Assembly: GCA_001800495.1 (NCBI GenBank)
Contig: MGVM01000056.1
Location: 222-10,192 of the forward strand
Direction: 5' to 3'
DNA: 9,971 nucleotides
Origin: Elusimicrobia bacterium RIFOXYB2_FULL_48_7
Lineage (GTDB): Bacteria; Elusimicrobiota; Endomicrobiia; CG1-02-37-114; XYA2-FULL-39-19
Positions 1-6,771 of the stretch are shown here, piece after piece. A model generated the notes under the pieces. The model saw nothing but the letters and a program-made list of their open reading frames with translations, had not been told where the DNA came from and made no database searches. The position numbers were made by a program, and so were the translations under genes. How positions within the stretch are numbered: the stretch's first letter is position 1; each line of letters opens with the position of its first letter.

Positions 1-198
1 CCTGACAAGCTCTACGCTTTATTAAAACAGGAAGGCTTTACACACCTGTTCCTGAATTTGCCGGAAGTTTCAAGGCTCCAGGGCGGCCCGGCCTCAACGC
101 TGACTGAAACAGGGAAAAAAAACAATGAAAACTTCATCAGGAGGTTCACAAAAACTGTTTACGCTGAAAACGAAGCGTACGTTTATGAATTAAAATGA
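1..198 (+). CDS. C-terminal end of an unidentified protein, possibly a membrane glycosyltransferase (partial)
   Basis: An open frame runs from the first base of the window to a TGA at 196-198, giving the last 65 residues of a protein whose start lies outside. The tail begins PDKLYALLKQEGFTHLFLN and ends with a YVYEL-like strand. A helix followed by 'EGxTHLxxN' and a closing 'vYEL' resembles the soluble C-terminal segment of multi-spanning GT39/PMT-type (ArnT-like) lipid-linked sugar transferases. This is a resemblance only, because no membrane segment or catalytic motif is inside the window. Its stop overlaps the start of the next gene in an ATGA arrangement, which implies co-transcription and translational coupling with the sugar-phosphate transferase. 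That context supports, but does not prove, a glycan role. The reading frame is secure; the function is not. Confidence 0.5.
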   Translation, partial: PDKLYALLKQEGFTHLFLNLPEVSRLQGGPASTLTETGKKNNENFIRRFTKTVYAENEAYVYELK

Positions 199-1229
199 TC
201 TATTTAAACAACGTTTACCTTATAGCTTTTCTTTTTGCGCTCGGCCTGTCGCTTATCCTAACGCCGCTTTCCAGGAAATTGGCGATACTGCTTTCGATTT
301 ATGACCATCCGATAAGTGAAGTGAAAACCCACAAGAAATCCACGCCCTACCTGGGGGGAATTGCCATCGCTGTTTCCTTCTGGGGAGGATTGATGCTGAT
401 ACGGCTGCTAACCAACCTTCCAACCGGAACCCTCCGTTCATTGCGCGGAATATTTATCGGAAGCTTCATCGTTTTTCTTCTGGGGCTTTTTGACGACGTA
501 AAACGCAAAGGGCTAAAATTCCAGTCGAAATTCATTATCCAGGCAATACCGGGAATTCTGTTGATAGTGTACGGAATGCGGATGAAATTCATCCAGCCGG
601 AATGGTTCGCTATACTGGTGACGACCGTCTGGATTATCGGCGTGACAAACGCGATGAATATCATCGACATTATGGACGGACTTTCAAGCGGAATAGCGGT
701 TATTGCCGCGGTCGGGTTCTTTTTCATAGGGCTGCCTTCGGAAGAAGAAATTTACGTTAATTTCGCCAGCATAGCGCTCGCCGGCGCCTGCCTGGGTTTT
801 CTTCCCTACAACCTGAGCAAAAGCTATAAAATATTCATGGGCGACACGGGAAGCCTGTTTATAGGGTTTATTCTTGCGGCCATATCACTGGGCACAAGGT
901 ACACTGATATCAACACCCTTGGCCTTTTTGCCCCCATACTGATACTTGCGATACCTATTTACGATACTTTCCTTGTCATGTATTTCAGGTGGAAAAAAGG
1001 CATAAACCCGTTCATGGGAAGCAAAGACCATTTTGCCCTGCGGCTTGAAAAAAAAGGGTTGCAGAGAAAAACCATATTGATATACACCTATTCCGCGGGG
1101 GTCATCTTGTCCTGCATTTCCTTCATCGTGACAATTGTCAATATTTATTCCGCCGCCATAATATATTTGTTCACGATTTTCATAGCCCTTTTCATAGCCA
1201 AATTACTATCTAAGATACACGTCGAATAA
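195..1229 (+). CDS. WecA/MraY-family polyprenyl-phosphate sugar-1-phosphate transferase
   Basis: Integral membrane enzyme of 344 residues. The family transfers a sugar 1-phosphate (GlcNAc-1-P, or phospho-MurNAc-pentapeptide in MraY) from a UDP-sugar to undecaprenyl phosphate at the cytoplasmic face, the first step in lipid-linked glycan assembly. The sequence is hydrophobic throughout, consistent with about ten or eleven membrane helices. Visible motifs are HKKSTPYLGG (46-55), the Mg-binding DD pair (D100-D101), NIIDIMDGL (155-163, with D158 and D161) and the FMGDTGS loop (214-220, D217). The last cytoplasmic loop reads SKDHFALRL (276-284), where WecA/TagO enzymes usually carry a HxHH-type motif. 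The lack of a peptidoglycan-type setting and the neighbouring glycosyltransferase favour a WecA/TagO-like role over MraY. The start overlaps the preceding stop (ATGA), and I see no Shine-Dalgarno sequence. The sugar specificity cannot be read from the sequence. Confidence 0.9.
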   Translation: MIYLNNVYLIAFLFALGLSLILTPLSRKLAILLSIYDHPISEVKTHKKSTPYLGGIAIAVSFWGGLMLIRLLTNLPTGTLRSLRGIFIGSFIVFLLGLFDDVKRKGLKFQSKFIIQAIPGILLIVYGMRMKFIQPEWFAILVTTVWIIGVTNAMNIIDIMDGLSSGIAVIAAVGFFFIGLPSEEEIYVNFASIALAGACLGFLPYNLSKSYKIFMGDTGSLFIGFILAAISLGTRYTDINTLGLFAPILILAIPIYDTFLVMYFRWKKGINPFMGSKDHFALRLEKKGLQRKTILIYTYSAGVILSCISFIVTIVNIYSAAIIYLFTIFIALFIAKLLSKIHVE

Positions 1230-1232
1230 AAC

Positions 1233-2579
1233 ATGCCCTCAAACCGGAATATTTCACAACCAGGCGGAAAAGTAAATACCCTTATCCTTGGAGCCGGGAT
1301 TACAGGGCTGTCCTGCGCCTATCATCTGGGAAAAGACTACCTGGTCCTTGAAAAAGAGAGCAAAGCCGGAGGCTTGTGCAGATCGGTTAAAACTGGGGGC
1401 TTCACTTTTGATTATTCAGGCCACCTGCTTCATCTGCATAGCGATTACGCGAAGAAATTCATTTTTTCCTTTCTGGGAAAAAATATAGTGAAAATTGAAA
1501 GAAATTCACGGATTTATTCGAAAGAGGTCCTTACACGCTATCCCTTTCAGGCGAACCTGTACGGCCTGCCGCCGGACGTAATACAGGAATGCATTTCCGG
1601 GCTGCTTGAGGCAAAGCGCTCCGCGAAAAAAACCGAGGCGGTTTCACGTCACGTGAACAGGCACGGCACTTTCCGCGATTGGGTATTAAAAACATTCGGC
1701 AGGGGTTTCGCAAAGCATTTCTTTTTTCCGTACAATACAAAACTCTGGACCGTGAGCCCCGAAAGACTCACCACTGACTGGATAAACATATTCATCCCTC
1801 AGCCGGACGTGAAAGACGTGATTGACGGGGCATTCCGCGAACAAGACAAAACCTTTGGGTATAACGCGTCTTTTTATTACCCTGAAAAAGGCGGCATCCA
1901 GGCGTTAATCGACTCCCTTTCCGGAAAAATAAGTAATATCCGGATGAACTCGCCGGTAACATCAATTAACTTAAAAGAGCGCTTTGCCATAACAGGGGAC
2001 CGCAAAATATACTTCAAGCATCTCGTTTCTACAATTCCTCTGCCGGAACTTCTGGGAATTATCGAAAACCTGCCGGAAAAAGTCAGGTCGGCGGGAAAGA
2101 TGCTTTCGTGGAATTCAGTTGACTGCGTGAATGTGGGCGTTAAAATGAAGAACCTGAAAGAAGGAATACACTGGATATATTACCCGGAAAAAACATTTCC
2201 TTTTTACAGAACCGGATTTTATCATAATTTTACAAGGTATTCTGTACCCTCGGGGACTGGGTCAATGTATGTCGAAACAGCGTACCAACCGGGTTCAAAA
2301 CCGGAAAAAAACATGTTGTTGAATAAAACACTGTCCGGCCTGGTTAAATCCAGGGTTATCGACAAAAAAGACAAGGTGATTGAATCGCAGGTACTCTCAA
2401 TACCTTACGCTTATGTGATTTACGACAAAAACCGTTCAAAAGCGCTTGAAACCATAAATGCATTCCTGAAAAACTCGCATATCCGCTCAATCGGGCGTTA
2501 CGGAGCCTGGAAATATTCTTACATAGAAGAATCTATCCTGGACGCGAAAGCAGCTGCTGAAAACATCCTTAAACAATGA
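1233..2579 (+). CDS. FAD-dependent oxidoreductase of the UDP-galactopyranose mutase / protoporphyrinogen oxidase-like group
   Basis: Flavoprotein of 448 residues, predicted soluble. An N-terminal Rossmann dinucleotide-binding motif reads GAGITG (20-25), followed by the ribose-binding acidic residue E40 and KAGGLCRS (44-51). A YPFQANLYGLP segment (103-113) and the region DWVLKTFGRGFAKHFFFPYN (149-168) ending in KLW are typical of amine-oxidase-fold proteins annotated as UDP-galactopyranose mutase-like or protoporphyrinogen oxidase-like. The C-terminal FAD motif GRYGAWKYSYIEESILD (421-437) is also typical of that group. Such genes are common inside surface-polysaccharide clusters, where a sugar ring or redox modification is suspected. 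Here it sits 3 bases after the WecA-like gene and overlaps the GT4 gene, which supports that setting. A heme-biosynthetic role is unlikely, because no heme gene is nearby. The exact substrate is unknown. The start at 1233 gives a 13-residue tail before the Rossmann strand; no clear ribosome-binding site is visible. Confidence 0.82.
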   Translation: MPSNRNISQPGGKVNTLILGAGITGLSCAYHLGKDYLVLEKESKAGGLCRSVKTGGFTFDYSGHLLHLHSDYAKKFIFSFLGKNIVKIERNSRIYSKEVLTRYPFQANLYGLPPDVIQECISGLLEAKRSAKKTEAVSRHVNRHGTFRDWVLKTFGRGFAKHFFFPYNTKLWTVSPERLTTDWINIFIPQPDVKDVIDGAFREQDKTFGYNASFYYPEKGGIQALIDSLSGKISNIRMNSPVTSINLKERFAITGDRKIYFKHLVSTIPLPELLGIIENLPEKVRSAGKMLSWNSVDCVNVGVKMKNLKEGIHWIYYPEKTFPFYRTGFYHNFTRYSVPSGTGSMYVETAYQPGSKPEKNMLLNKTLSGLVKSRVIDKKDKVIESQVLSIPYAYVIYDKNRSKALETINAFLKNSHIRSIGRYGAWKYSYIEESILDAKAAAENILKQ

Positions 2580-3736
2580 GAGATAAAATAAAAGTCGCCC
2601 ATATAATAACGCTCCTGGAACTGGGCGGAGCACAGAATAACACCCTCTATACCGTCAGAAACCTTGACAGGAACAAATTTGACGTCCTGTTAATATGCGG
2701 CAAGGGCGGGATACTCGATGATGAAGCCCAAAAAATCCCGCGGGCCGGGGTTTATTTCATACCCGCCCTGGCGCGCGAGATTAACTTCCTTAAAGATCTT
2801 TTTTCGCTGGCCCGGCTCGTCATAATACTCCTTAAAGAACAACCGGACATCGTACATACACATTCTTCAAAGGCGGGGATACTCGGCAGATGGGCAGCGA
2901 TAATAGCCAGAGTCCCGTTTATAATACACACTTTCCACGGCTTCGGTTTTAACGACTTCCAGAAACCGGTTATTAAGAAAGCGTATATCCTGTCTGAAAA
3001 AATTACCGCTTTAATATCAAGCCGGCTTGTTTTCGTTTCAAAACAGAATATGGAAACCGCTCTAAAATTGAAAATCGGGTCAGAGGGCAAATACGAGCTC
3101 ATAAGAAGCGGCATCAAGATCTCGGATTACACCGGAGTGATTGTCGACAAATCGTCGAAGAAGAAATCCCTGAACCTGCCGGAAAACGCAAGAGTAGTAA
3201 CGACAATAGGCCCTTTCAAGCCGCAGAAAAATCTCGCTGACTTCATTGAAGTCGCGAAAAACATCGCGCCCAGATTCAGGAACACATATTTTCTGGTCAT
3301 AGGAGACGGCAGGGGCAGGAACCGGCTTGAATCAGCTGTTAAAAGCTACAGCCTGCACGACAGGGTTTTATTCCTGGGCTGGAGAAAGGATATTCCAGAA
3401 ATACTTGCGGTAACGGATATCTTCGCAATGACAGCCCTTTGGGAAGGACTGCCGCGCTCCGCTGTTGAGGCGCTTGTAAGCGGAAAACCCGTGATTGCCT
3501 ACGAAATTGACGGTAACAAGGATATAATTAAAAATAACTATAATGGATTTTTAATCAAGCCGAAAGAGACCGCGTCTTTTTCGGAAAAACTAGCGCTTTT
3601 ACTTTCTGATAATTCTTTGCTTCAAACCTTATCTGAACAAGCGAAAAAATCCATCGACAAAACTTTTGACATTGAATACATGGTAATGCAGCAGGAAAAT
3701 ATGTATCTTGAGCTGGCAGGACAAACTTCACGATAA
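2576..3736 (+). CDS. Glycosyltransferase family 4 (GT-B fold)
   Basis: Retaining glycosyltransferase of 386 residues, expected to act on a lipid-linked acceptor at the inner face of the cytoplasmic membrane using a nucleotide-sugar donor. The N-terminal acceptor domain begins HIITLLELGGAQ (9-20), with the glycine-rich loop at 17-18, and includes VHTHSSKAGILGRWAA (93-108) and HTFHGFGF (118-125). The donor domain has TIGPFKPQKNLADFI (210-224), LVIGDGRGR (240-248), FLGWRKDIPEIL (266-277) and the EX7E-type signature E290-GLPRSAV-E298, followed by SGKPVIAYEIDGNKDII. Length and order match complete GT4 enzymes. ATG at 2576 overlaps the TGA of the flavoprotein gene (ATGA), implying translational coupling. 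The donor and acceptor sugars cannot be determined from sequence alone. The neighbouring polyprenyl-phosphate transferase suggests that it adds a later sugar to the same lipid-linked chain. Confidence 0.9.
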   Translation: MRDKIKVAHIITLLELGGAQNNTLYTVRNLDRNKFDVLLICGKGGILDDEAQKIPRAGVYFIPALAREINFLKDLFSLARLVIILLKEQPDIVHTHSSKAGILGRWAAIIARVPFIIHTFHGFGFNDFQKPVIKKAYILSEKITALISSRLVFVSKQNMETALKLKIGSEGKYELIRSGIKISDYTGVIVDKSSKKKSLNLPENARVVTTIGPFKPQKNLADFIEVAKNIAPRFRNTYFLVIGDGRGRNRLESAVKSYSLHDRVLFLGWRKDIPEILAVTDIFAMTALWEGLPRSAVEALVSGKPVIAYEIDGNKDIIKNNYNGFLIKPKETASFSEKLALLLSDNSLLQTLSEQAKKSIDKTFDIEYMVMQQENMYLELAGQTSR

Positions 3737-3743
3737 AAAGGGG
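3737..3743 (+). promoter_or_regulatory. Ribosome-binding site of the YbaB-like gene
   Basis: AAAGGGG directly follows the GT4 stop codon and ends 6 bases before ATG 3750. It decides the start of the YbaB-like gene against the upstream in-frame ATG at 3708. It is one of only two purine-rich Shine-Dalgarno-like sequences in the window that stand out by eye. Confidence 0.6.
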
Positions 3744-3749
3744 AAATTT

Positions 3750-4007
3750 ATGTTTGACAAGCTGAAACAATTGAAGCAGCTAAAGGATTTGCAGTCTGCC
3801 TTGGCCCAGGAAAAATTTGATGCGGAAAAAGAAGGCATAAAAATCACAATAAACGGAAAACTCGAAATTGAATTGCTGCAGCTTAACCCATCCCTGGAAA
3901 AGGAAAAACAAGAGAAATTCCTTAAGGACCTGATTAATGAAACTATCAGGAAAATGCAGCTAAAGCTTGCCCAAAAAATGTCACAAATGCCCGGGTTAAA
4001 GTTCTGA
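3750..4007 (+). CDS. Small YbaB/EbfC-like nucleoid-associated protein
   Basis: Protein of 85 residues with the layout of the YbaB/EbfC DNA-binding family: an N-terminal helix starting MFDKLKQLKQLKDLQ, a central strand pair (GIKITINGKLEIELLQLNPSL, 29-49) and a long charged C-terminal helix ending LAQKMSQMPGL. Family members form dimers that bind DNA with low specificity. It is shorter than the usual length of about 100-110 residues, and the loop before the last helix reads LEKEKQEKFLKDLI. The start at 3750 is preferred over an in-frame ATG at 3708. The latter lies inside the GT4 gene, adds residues foreign to the family and has no ribosome-binding site, whereas 3750 is preceded by AAAGGGG (3737-3743) at a suitable distance. 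The gene is usually found beside dnaX and recR; here it is the last gene of a glycan operon. The family assignment is by eye and moderately sure. Confidence 0.7.
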   Translation: MFDKLKQLKQLKDLQSALAQEKFDAEKEGIKITINGKLEIELLQLNPSLEKEKQEKFLKDLINETIRKMQLKLAQKMSQMPGLKF

Positions 4008-4022
4008 AACTACACTTAAATC

Positions 4023-4051
4023 TTGACGTAATGTATTTTATTTGTTAAATT
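4023..4051 (+). promoter_or_regulatory. Predicted sigma70-type promoter for the isocitrate dehydrogenase operon
   Basis: TTGACG (4023-4028, five of six consensus bases) is separated by 17 bases from TAAATT (4046-4051, four of six). The element lies in the only gap between the glycan operon and the IDH gene. Transcription would start near 4058, about 25 bases before ATG 4084. The spacing is ideal but the -10 box is only moderate, so this is a prediction by eye. Confidence 0.5.
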
Positions 4052-4057
4052 AGTATC

Positions 4058-4074
4058 CTGTTTTTAAAAAACAG
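4058..4074. repeat. Inverted repeat at the predicted transcription start of the IDH operon
   Basis: CTGTTTTTAAAAAACAG is a perfect palindrome with 8-base arms around one central A. It begins at the predicted start of transcription and ends 9 bases before the IDH start codon, where a repressor site would be effective. Most of the symmetry comes from runs of T and A, which arise easily by chance. It lacks a U tract after the stem, so it is not a convincing terminator. Confidence 0.35.
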
Positions 4075-4083
4075 AAAATAAAT

Positions 4084-5139
4084 ATGGAAAAAACTTATAT
4101 TATTACTCTTATCCCCGGAGACGGAACCGGCCCTGAAATCACCGAAACAGTGAAAAAAGTCCTCGCTGCCACCGGCGTCAGAATAAACTGGGACACTGTA
4201 ATTGCGGGAGAAACCGCTCTTCAGAAACTCGGAACACCCTTGCCTGACAACGTTATCGAATCAATAAGAAAGAACAAAATAGCACTTAAGGGGCCTCTTA
4301 CCACACCGATAGGAACGGGGTTCCGGTCCGTTAACGTTGCTTTGAGACAGATATTGAACTTGTATGCCTGTCTAAGGCCCTGCAAATCCTACAAGGGCGT
4401 GAAATCCAGGTACCAGGACCTTGATCTTGTGCTGGTCAGGGAAAACACAGAAGACCTGTATGCCGGCATAGAATTCGCCCCTGAATCGAATGAAGCTAAA
4501 GAGATAGTGAAAATGTCCAAGGGAAAAGCGAGGGAAGGCAGCGCAATCTCTATTAAACCAATATCAAAGATCGGCTCGGAACAGATAGTAAGGTTTGCCT
4601 TTGAATACGCTGTAAAACACAAGCGTAAAAAAGTCACCGCTGTCGCGAAAGCCAATATCATGAAAATAACCGACGGGTTATTTTATGACACGGCCAGGGA
4701 AGTCGCAAAAAAATATCCTTCCATTGAATATGAGGAAAAACTTGTTGACAACATGTGCATGCAGCTCGTGCAGAAACCCGAATTATACGATGTGCTTGTC
4801 CTGCCGAACCTATACGGCGATATATTATCGGACCTATGCGCCGGGCTGATAGGAGGTCTGGGAATCGCCCCGGGGGCGAACTTCGGGGAAGACATGGCGC
4901 TTTTTGAGGCAGTTCATGGTTCCGCGCCCAAGTACACGGGAATGAACAAGGTTAATCCCACGGCTCTATTACTCTCATCCAAACTGATGCTTGATTATAT
5001 CGGTGAAACTGAAAAGGCCTCAAGGCTTGAGAAAGCGCTCTCAGCGGTGATTGCTGAAGGCCGCAGGGTAACTTACGACCTTGGCGGCAAATCGACCACC
5101 GCAGACATGGGTGACGCAATCATTGAAAGGCTCGGCTGA
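4084..5139 (+). CDS. Isocitrate dehydrogenase (isocitrate/isopropylmalate dehydrogenase family)
   Basis: Cytosolic beta-decarboxylating dehydrogenase of 351 residues, converting isocitrate to 2-oxoglutarate and CO2 with NAD(P) and a divalent metal. The substrate loop GFRSVNVALRQ (79-89) has S82, N84 and R88. These correspond to the isocitrate-binding S113, N115 and R119 of E. coli IDH and argue against isopropylmalate dehydrogenase. R98, R119, Y126 (RENTEDLYAG), K189, D222, D246 and D250 (YGDILSD) complete the active site. The coenzyme segment HGSAPKYTGMNKVNP (278-292) carries K283, Y284 and V290, matching the NADP-binding K344, Y345 and V351 of E. coli. After Y331 the position equivalent to E. 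coli R395 is glycine, so NAD versus NADP use is unresolved. The protein is shorter than E. coli IDH (416 residues) and has the length of the NAD-IDH/IPMDH-like group. It opens an operon with ndk and ackA. No clear ribosome-binding site is visible. Confidence 0.88.
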   Translation: MEKTYIITLIPGDGTGPEITETVKKVLAATGVRINWDTVIAGETALQKLGTPLPDNVIESIRKNKIALKGPLTTPIGTGFRSVNVALRQILNLYACLRPCKSYKGVKSRYQDLDLVLVRENTEDLYAGIEFAPESNEAKEIVKMSKGKAREGSAISIKPISKIGSEQIVRFAFEYAVKHKRKKVTAVAKANIMKITDGLFYDTAREVAKKYPSIEYEEKLVDNMCMQLVQKPELYDVLVLPNLYGDILSDLCAGLIGGLGIAPGANFGEDMALFEAVHGSAPKYTGMNKVNPTALLLSSKLMLDYIGETEKASRLEKALSAVIAEGRRVTYDLGGKSTTADMGDAIIERLG

Positions 5140-5140
5140 A

Positions 5141-5578
5141 ATGGAACGAACCTGCATAATAATCAAACCTGACGGCCTGGGCAAGAAAACAGTCGGCAAA
5201 GTGATTGACCGGTTCGAGGGCGAAGGGTTCAAACTCCTGGGCCTCAAGATGGTAAAACCGACCAGAGCCGAATTTGAGAATTTCTACGGAGTACACCGCG
5301 GTAAGGAGTTTTTTTCAGCTTTCATTGATTTTGTAACCTCTATGCCAGTTATAGTGAGTGTCTGGGAAGCTGAAGATGCAATTAAGCGCGCCAGGGGAAT
5401 CATTGGCGCTACTGATTCAAAAAAAGCCGAAAAAGGCACTCTTCGTAACCTTTACGGAACGAACGAAAGACATAATCTTATCCACGCTTCGGATTCGGCG
5501 GAAAACGCCATGAAGGAAATACTCCGTTTTTTCAAAACCTGCGAAATCCTGGAATACAACGAAAATGACTGGAAATAA
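5141..5578 (+). CDS. ndk: Nucleoside diphosphate kinase
   Basis: Cytosolic enzyme of 145 residues that transfers the gamma phosphate of ATP to other nucleoside diphosphates through a phosphohistidine. The chain starts MERTCIIIKPDGLGK, with the conserved lysine K9. It has FYGVHRGKEFF (48-58), the nucleotide-binding arginine R85 in RARGIIGATD, GTLRNLYG (99-106, R102) and the signature NLIHASDS (112-119) with catalytic H115. All key residues are present and the length is normal. ATG 5141 is preferred because it begins exactly at the family N-terminus, 1 base after the IDH stop. An in-frame ATG at 5081 lies inside the IDH gene and would add 20 unrelated residues. AAAGG at 5126-5130 may serve as ribosome-binding site. 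The 1-base gap upstream and the 14-base overlap with ackA mark it as the middle gene of one operon. Confidence 0.96.
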   Translation: MERTCIIIKPDGLGKKTVGKVIDRFEGEGFKLLGLKMVKPTRAEFENFYGVHRGKEFFSAFIDFVTSMPVIVSVWEAEDAIKRARGIIGATDSKKAEKGTLRNLYGTNERHNLIHASDSAENAMKEILRFFKTCEILEYNENDWK

Positions 5579-6743
5579 AAAAGATAAAAAAATCCTTGTT
5601 TTAAACTGCGGTTCATCTTCCGTGAAATACGTGCTGTTTGACAACACACTCAACAGGATCACCAAGGGGAATGTCGAGCGCATCGGCTCGCCTGACGCCT
5701 TCATAGTTTCAGACACGAAGGAAGTATGCAGTGTTCCCGACCACAAAACGGCTGTAGAAATTATACTAGAAAAACTGTTTAAGAACGCAATTAAAGACAA
5801 GGACGACATCAAGGCCATAGGCCACAGGGTTGTTCACGGCGGCGAGAAAATGACCCAGCCGTCAATTGTCGACGACGAAGTAAAATCCGAGATCAAGAAA
5901 TGCTTTCCTCTCGCTCCCCTTCACAACCCTCACCATCTCGCTGGGATTTTAGCAATAGAACAACTGCTGCCCGGCGTTCCAAATGTGGCTGTTTTTGATA
6001 CCGCATACTATAAGACAATACCCGCACACGCCTATCTTTACGCTCTTCCATATTACCTGTACAAGAAACACAGCATCCGCAAGTATGGGTTCCACGGCAT
6101 ATCGCACCAGTTCGTGGCTGAGAAAACAGCCGAGCTTATGCAAAAACCACTGGATAAACTCAAGGTAATAACCTGCCACCTGGGCAATGGATGCAGCATC
6201 ACGGCAACAAAACACGGCACTCCTGTAGACACATCCATGGGTTTTACGCCGCTTGAAGGGCTTATGATGGGAACCCGTTGCGGCGACATAGACCCGTCCA
6301 TAGTCACCTTCCTGGCCACCAGCGAAAGCATGTCAATGAACGACGTCAATAAGCTTATGCAAAGCCAGAGCGGGCTTTTAGGAGTATCCGGGGTATCCAA
6401 CGACATGCGCGCCATCATCGAGGAATCCGGCAAAAATAATGAAAGAGCGTCTATTGCCATAGAAATGTTCTGTTACAGGGTCAAAAAGTATATCGGGTCC
6501 TATAACGCTGTACTGGAAGGCGCGGACGCTATAGTTTTTACCGCTGGCATTGGTGAAAACTCCTCGATCGTGAGAGAGAAATGCGTCAAAGGACTCTCCA
6601 GGATCGGTATAGAGATCGACACTTCCCTGAACGAAGAAACAAAGGAAGGCATTATTTCAAAGAAAAGCTCTCCAATAAAGATACTGGTTGTGCCCACAAA
6701 CGAAGAATTGATGATAGCCAAACAGGTGCAAATCCTGGTATAA
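5565..6743 (+). CDS. ackA: Acetate kinase
   Basis: Cytosolic enzyme of 392 residues in the ASKHA fold, interconverting acetyl phosphate + ADP and acetate + ATP. Motifs in order: VLNCGSSSVKY (12-22, N14), GHRVVHGGE (86-94, R88), PLAPLHNPHH (115-124), VFDTAYYKTIP (143-153, D145), KYGFHGISH (173-181, H177), HLGNGCSI (205-212), DTSMGFTPLEGLMMGTRCGD (222-241, R238), GVSGVSNDMR (273-282), FTAGIGENS (325-333) and VVPTNEELMIA (375-385, E381). These match the catalytic N7, R91, D148, H180, R241 and E384 of the Methanosarcina enzyme in order and spacing. The first 9 residues are a lysine-rich extension before the usual KILVLNCGSSS start. The start overlaps the last 14 bases of ndk. Acetate kinase normally works with phosphotransacetylase, but no pta lies in this window. 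The gene is followed directly by the promoter of the next operon. Confidence 0.96.
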   Translation: MTGNKKDKKILVLNCGSSSVKYVLFDNTLNRITKGNVERIGSPDAFIVSDTKEVCSVPDHKTAVEIILEKLFKNAIKDKDDIKAIGHRVVHGGEKMTQPSIVDDEVKSEIKKCFPLAPLHNPHHLAGILAIEQLLPGVPNVAVFDTAYYKTIPAHAYLYALPYYLYKKHSIRKYGFHGISHQFVAEKTAELMQKPLDKLKVITCHLGNGCSITATKHGTPVDTSMGFTPLEGLMMGTRCGDIDPSIVTFLATSESMSMNDVNKLMQSQSGLLGVSGVSNDMRAIIEESGKNNERASIAIEMFCYRVKKYIGSYNAVLEGADAIVFTAGIGENSSIVREKCVKGLSRIGIEIDTSLNEETKEGIISKKSSPIKILVVPTNEELMIAKQVQILV

Positions 6744-6749
6744 TCCAGT

Positions 6750-6771
6750 ATATATTGACAAAACAATATAT
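6750..6771. repeat. Perfect inverted repeat overlapping the -35 box (candidate operator)
   Basis: ATATATTG (6750-6757) and CAATATAT (6764-6771) are exact reverse complements separated by ACAAAA. The 22-base element contains the TTGACA -35 hexamer (6755-6760) and extends 11 bases into the spacer of the promoter. A dimeric regulator bound here would block RNA polymerase. The stem is AU-rich and not followed by a U tract, so a terminator for ackA is less likely. No known operator is recognised. It may partly reflect AT-rich composition. Confidence 0.5.

Noticed and set aside
3708..3749. Upstream in-frame start for the YbaB-like gene
   Set aside because: It lies within the GT4 coding sequence, adds 14 residues not seen in the family, and has no ribosome-binding site, unlike ATG 3750.
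4084..5139. Annotation as 3-isopropylmalate dehydrogenase (leuB)
   Set aside because: The substrate loop has the isocitrate-type SVNVALR pattern, and no leucine-biosynthesis gene is nearby.
5081..5140. Upstream in-frame start for ndk
   Set aside because: It would overlap the IDH gene by about 60 bases and put 20 unrelated residues before the conserved N-terminus.
6744..6771. Rho-independent terminator after ackA formed by the inverted repeat
   Set aside because: The stem is made almost only of A-U pairs and is not followed by a run of T; an operator role is more plausible.
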